In this document: positions 62,936 through 64,000 of the stretch, one piece after another
Position numbering within the stretch: position 1 is the stretch's first letter
Layout of the letters: every line of letters starts with the position of its first letter
Assembly (NCBI RefSeq): GCF_964199755.1
Contig: NC_133898.1
Location: 128,462,224 to 128,526,223, forward strand
Length of the DNA: 64,000 nt
Direction: 5' to 3'
Source of the DNA: Larus michahellis
Lineage: Eukaryota > Chordata > Aves > Charadriiformes > Laridae
The notes under the pieces: model-generated
Database searches by the model: none
Told to the model about the DNA's origin: nothing
The model's input: only the letters and a program-made list of their open reading frames with translations
Position numbers and translations under genes: made by a program

Positions 62936-64000
62936 GTCAGTGCTGTGTCCCCCACATGGAGAAGGAGAAGAGATTCAGGGGTTACTCCCACTTTGGGTGA
63001 GGAGAGATTCCCACAAAATGAGGCTGTGGGGCTGAGGTGTGGGACATGGGGGTCATTGTCACCCCATGGTCCACTGTGGATGTGGGTCAGTGCTCCCCTG
63101 GGTGGAGGAGGTGTGAGCCCCCGCCTTGTGCTGAGGGGACGTCCGAGGGGAAGAGAAGTTCCCCCAGAATGTGTCTGTGGGGCTGAGGTGGGAGGAGTGG
63201 GGTTTGTTGGTCCAAGCAGGATGTGGGTTGGTGCCCCCTATGTGGAGATTTGGGGTGACCCCTGTTTCACTGAGGAGAACCCCGAAGGGAGGAGAGGTGC
63301 CCCCCAAATGAGCATGTGGGGCTGGGGAGAGGGGAATGGGGAATGGGGGCTGCTGTCACCTTACAGCCTGGAGGGGACACGGGTCGGTGCCCCCCATGAG
63401 CATGGGGGCTGGAAAGGGTTCTCTCTCCGTGGGGCTGTACATGGTGCCTCAAGGATGGGGTGGCTCTTGTTGCCCCACAGCCATGGGGCAGGGCAGGGGG
63501 GGGAAGGATGGAGCTGCTCTTCCCGAGAGGAGCTAGTGGGTGGGGGGACACCCCACGGGTGACAGCGTGGAGGCAGGCCTGGGGCTGGGGGTGACCCTCG
63601 CACCGGCAGCGCTGCAGAGGGAGGTCCTGTGTCCCTGGGGAGGACATGTCCCACCACTCCCCTTCTGGAGATGGGGAGCCCCCACAGAAAGGCGGGGGCT
63701 GCTTCAGAAAGGGGGAGAAGACAGCGGACACCCCCCCCGCCCCCGCCGGCTGCCGAGCGCTGGGATGTGCCATTTCCAGAGGGTCGGTGTCCTCTTGGCG
63801 TGGATCAAACCCCCCATAGATGATGAGGGGGGGAGGGTTGCATCCATCCCGGAGAATCTCTCCCCACACAGCGGAGGGGGAGATGCCCCCCCCAACCCGG
63901 CACCGAAGGAGCAGGTTGTGGGAGTGGAAAAATGCAGCCTGATGCTGTGGCTTTGGCAAAAGAAGAAACCTTCTCCTCCGGGGAGTGGGGACGGCGGTGG
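62936..64000 (+). other. XKR6 intron 1, G-rich
   Basis: Continuation of intron 1 to the window end. It is rich in G runs, with loose recurrences of phrases such as 'tgtggggctgaggtg' that may be decayed repeat units. No second exon is seen. Confidence 0.5.

Overview
This is vertebrate nuclear DNA, almost certainly from a bird. About twenty CR1 LINE fragments carry the avian-type ATTCTATGATTCTATG 3' tail, two stretches look like avian retroviral LTRs, and four small two-exon genes belong to the ovodefensins, the egg-white and oviduct beta-defensin relatives (gallin, meleagrin, cygnin) known from birds and other sauropsids. The right end holds the first coding exon of XKR6, which in human lies in the beta-defensin/CTSB region of 8p23.1. 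The window is therefore probably the avian counterpart of that region. I cannot name the species.

Layout. Positions 1-498 are an almost exact copy of the 5' flank of the ovodefensin-B gene at 15.4-16.1 kb, so another B gene probably starts just left of the window. An ovodefensin-A gene follows on the + strand (4696-5361). A second unit repeats the plan: B gene on the - strand (15449-16105), A gene on the + strand (20235-21497). A more divergent B-type gene is at 25355-26129 (+). The two B/A pairs look like an old tandem duplication of roughly 16 kb. Most of it is well diverged, but two patches are nearly identical (1-498 with 16208-16705; 5185-5538 with 21321-21674), which points to later gene conversion or selection.

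From 26 to 59 kb I find no host gene. This part holds CR1 fragments of both orientations, an 258-bp tandem duplication near 42 kb, microsatellites, and long repeat-poor stretches (46-49, 50-53 and 53-59 kb) that may carry XKR6 control elements. From 59.3 to 60.6 kb there is a G-rich minisatellite with a unit of about 54 bp. It is followed by a CpG-rich promoter, XKR6 exon 1 (60933-61672), and an intron 1 that opens with a separate 34-bp minisatellite.

How the genes fit together. The ovodefensins are expected to be secreted, cationic, three-disulphide peptides made by oviduct cells. Each has a TATA box about 85-106 bp before the ATG, a signal-peptide exon ending in a phase-1 splice after 58 coding bases, and a second exon holding the whole mature peptide. 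XKR6 is an unrelated multi-pass membrane protein and is only a syntenic neighbour. Most long open frames in the window are CR1 reverse-transcriptase remnants or products of the 54-bp repeat, whose unit length is a multiple of three.
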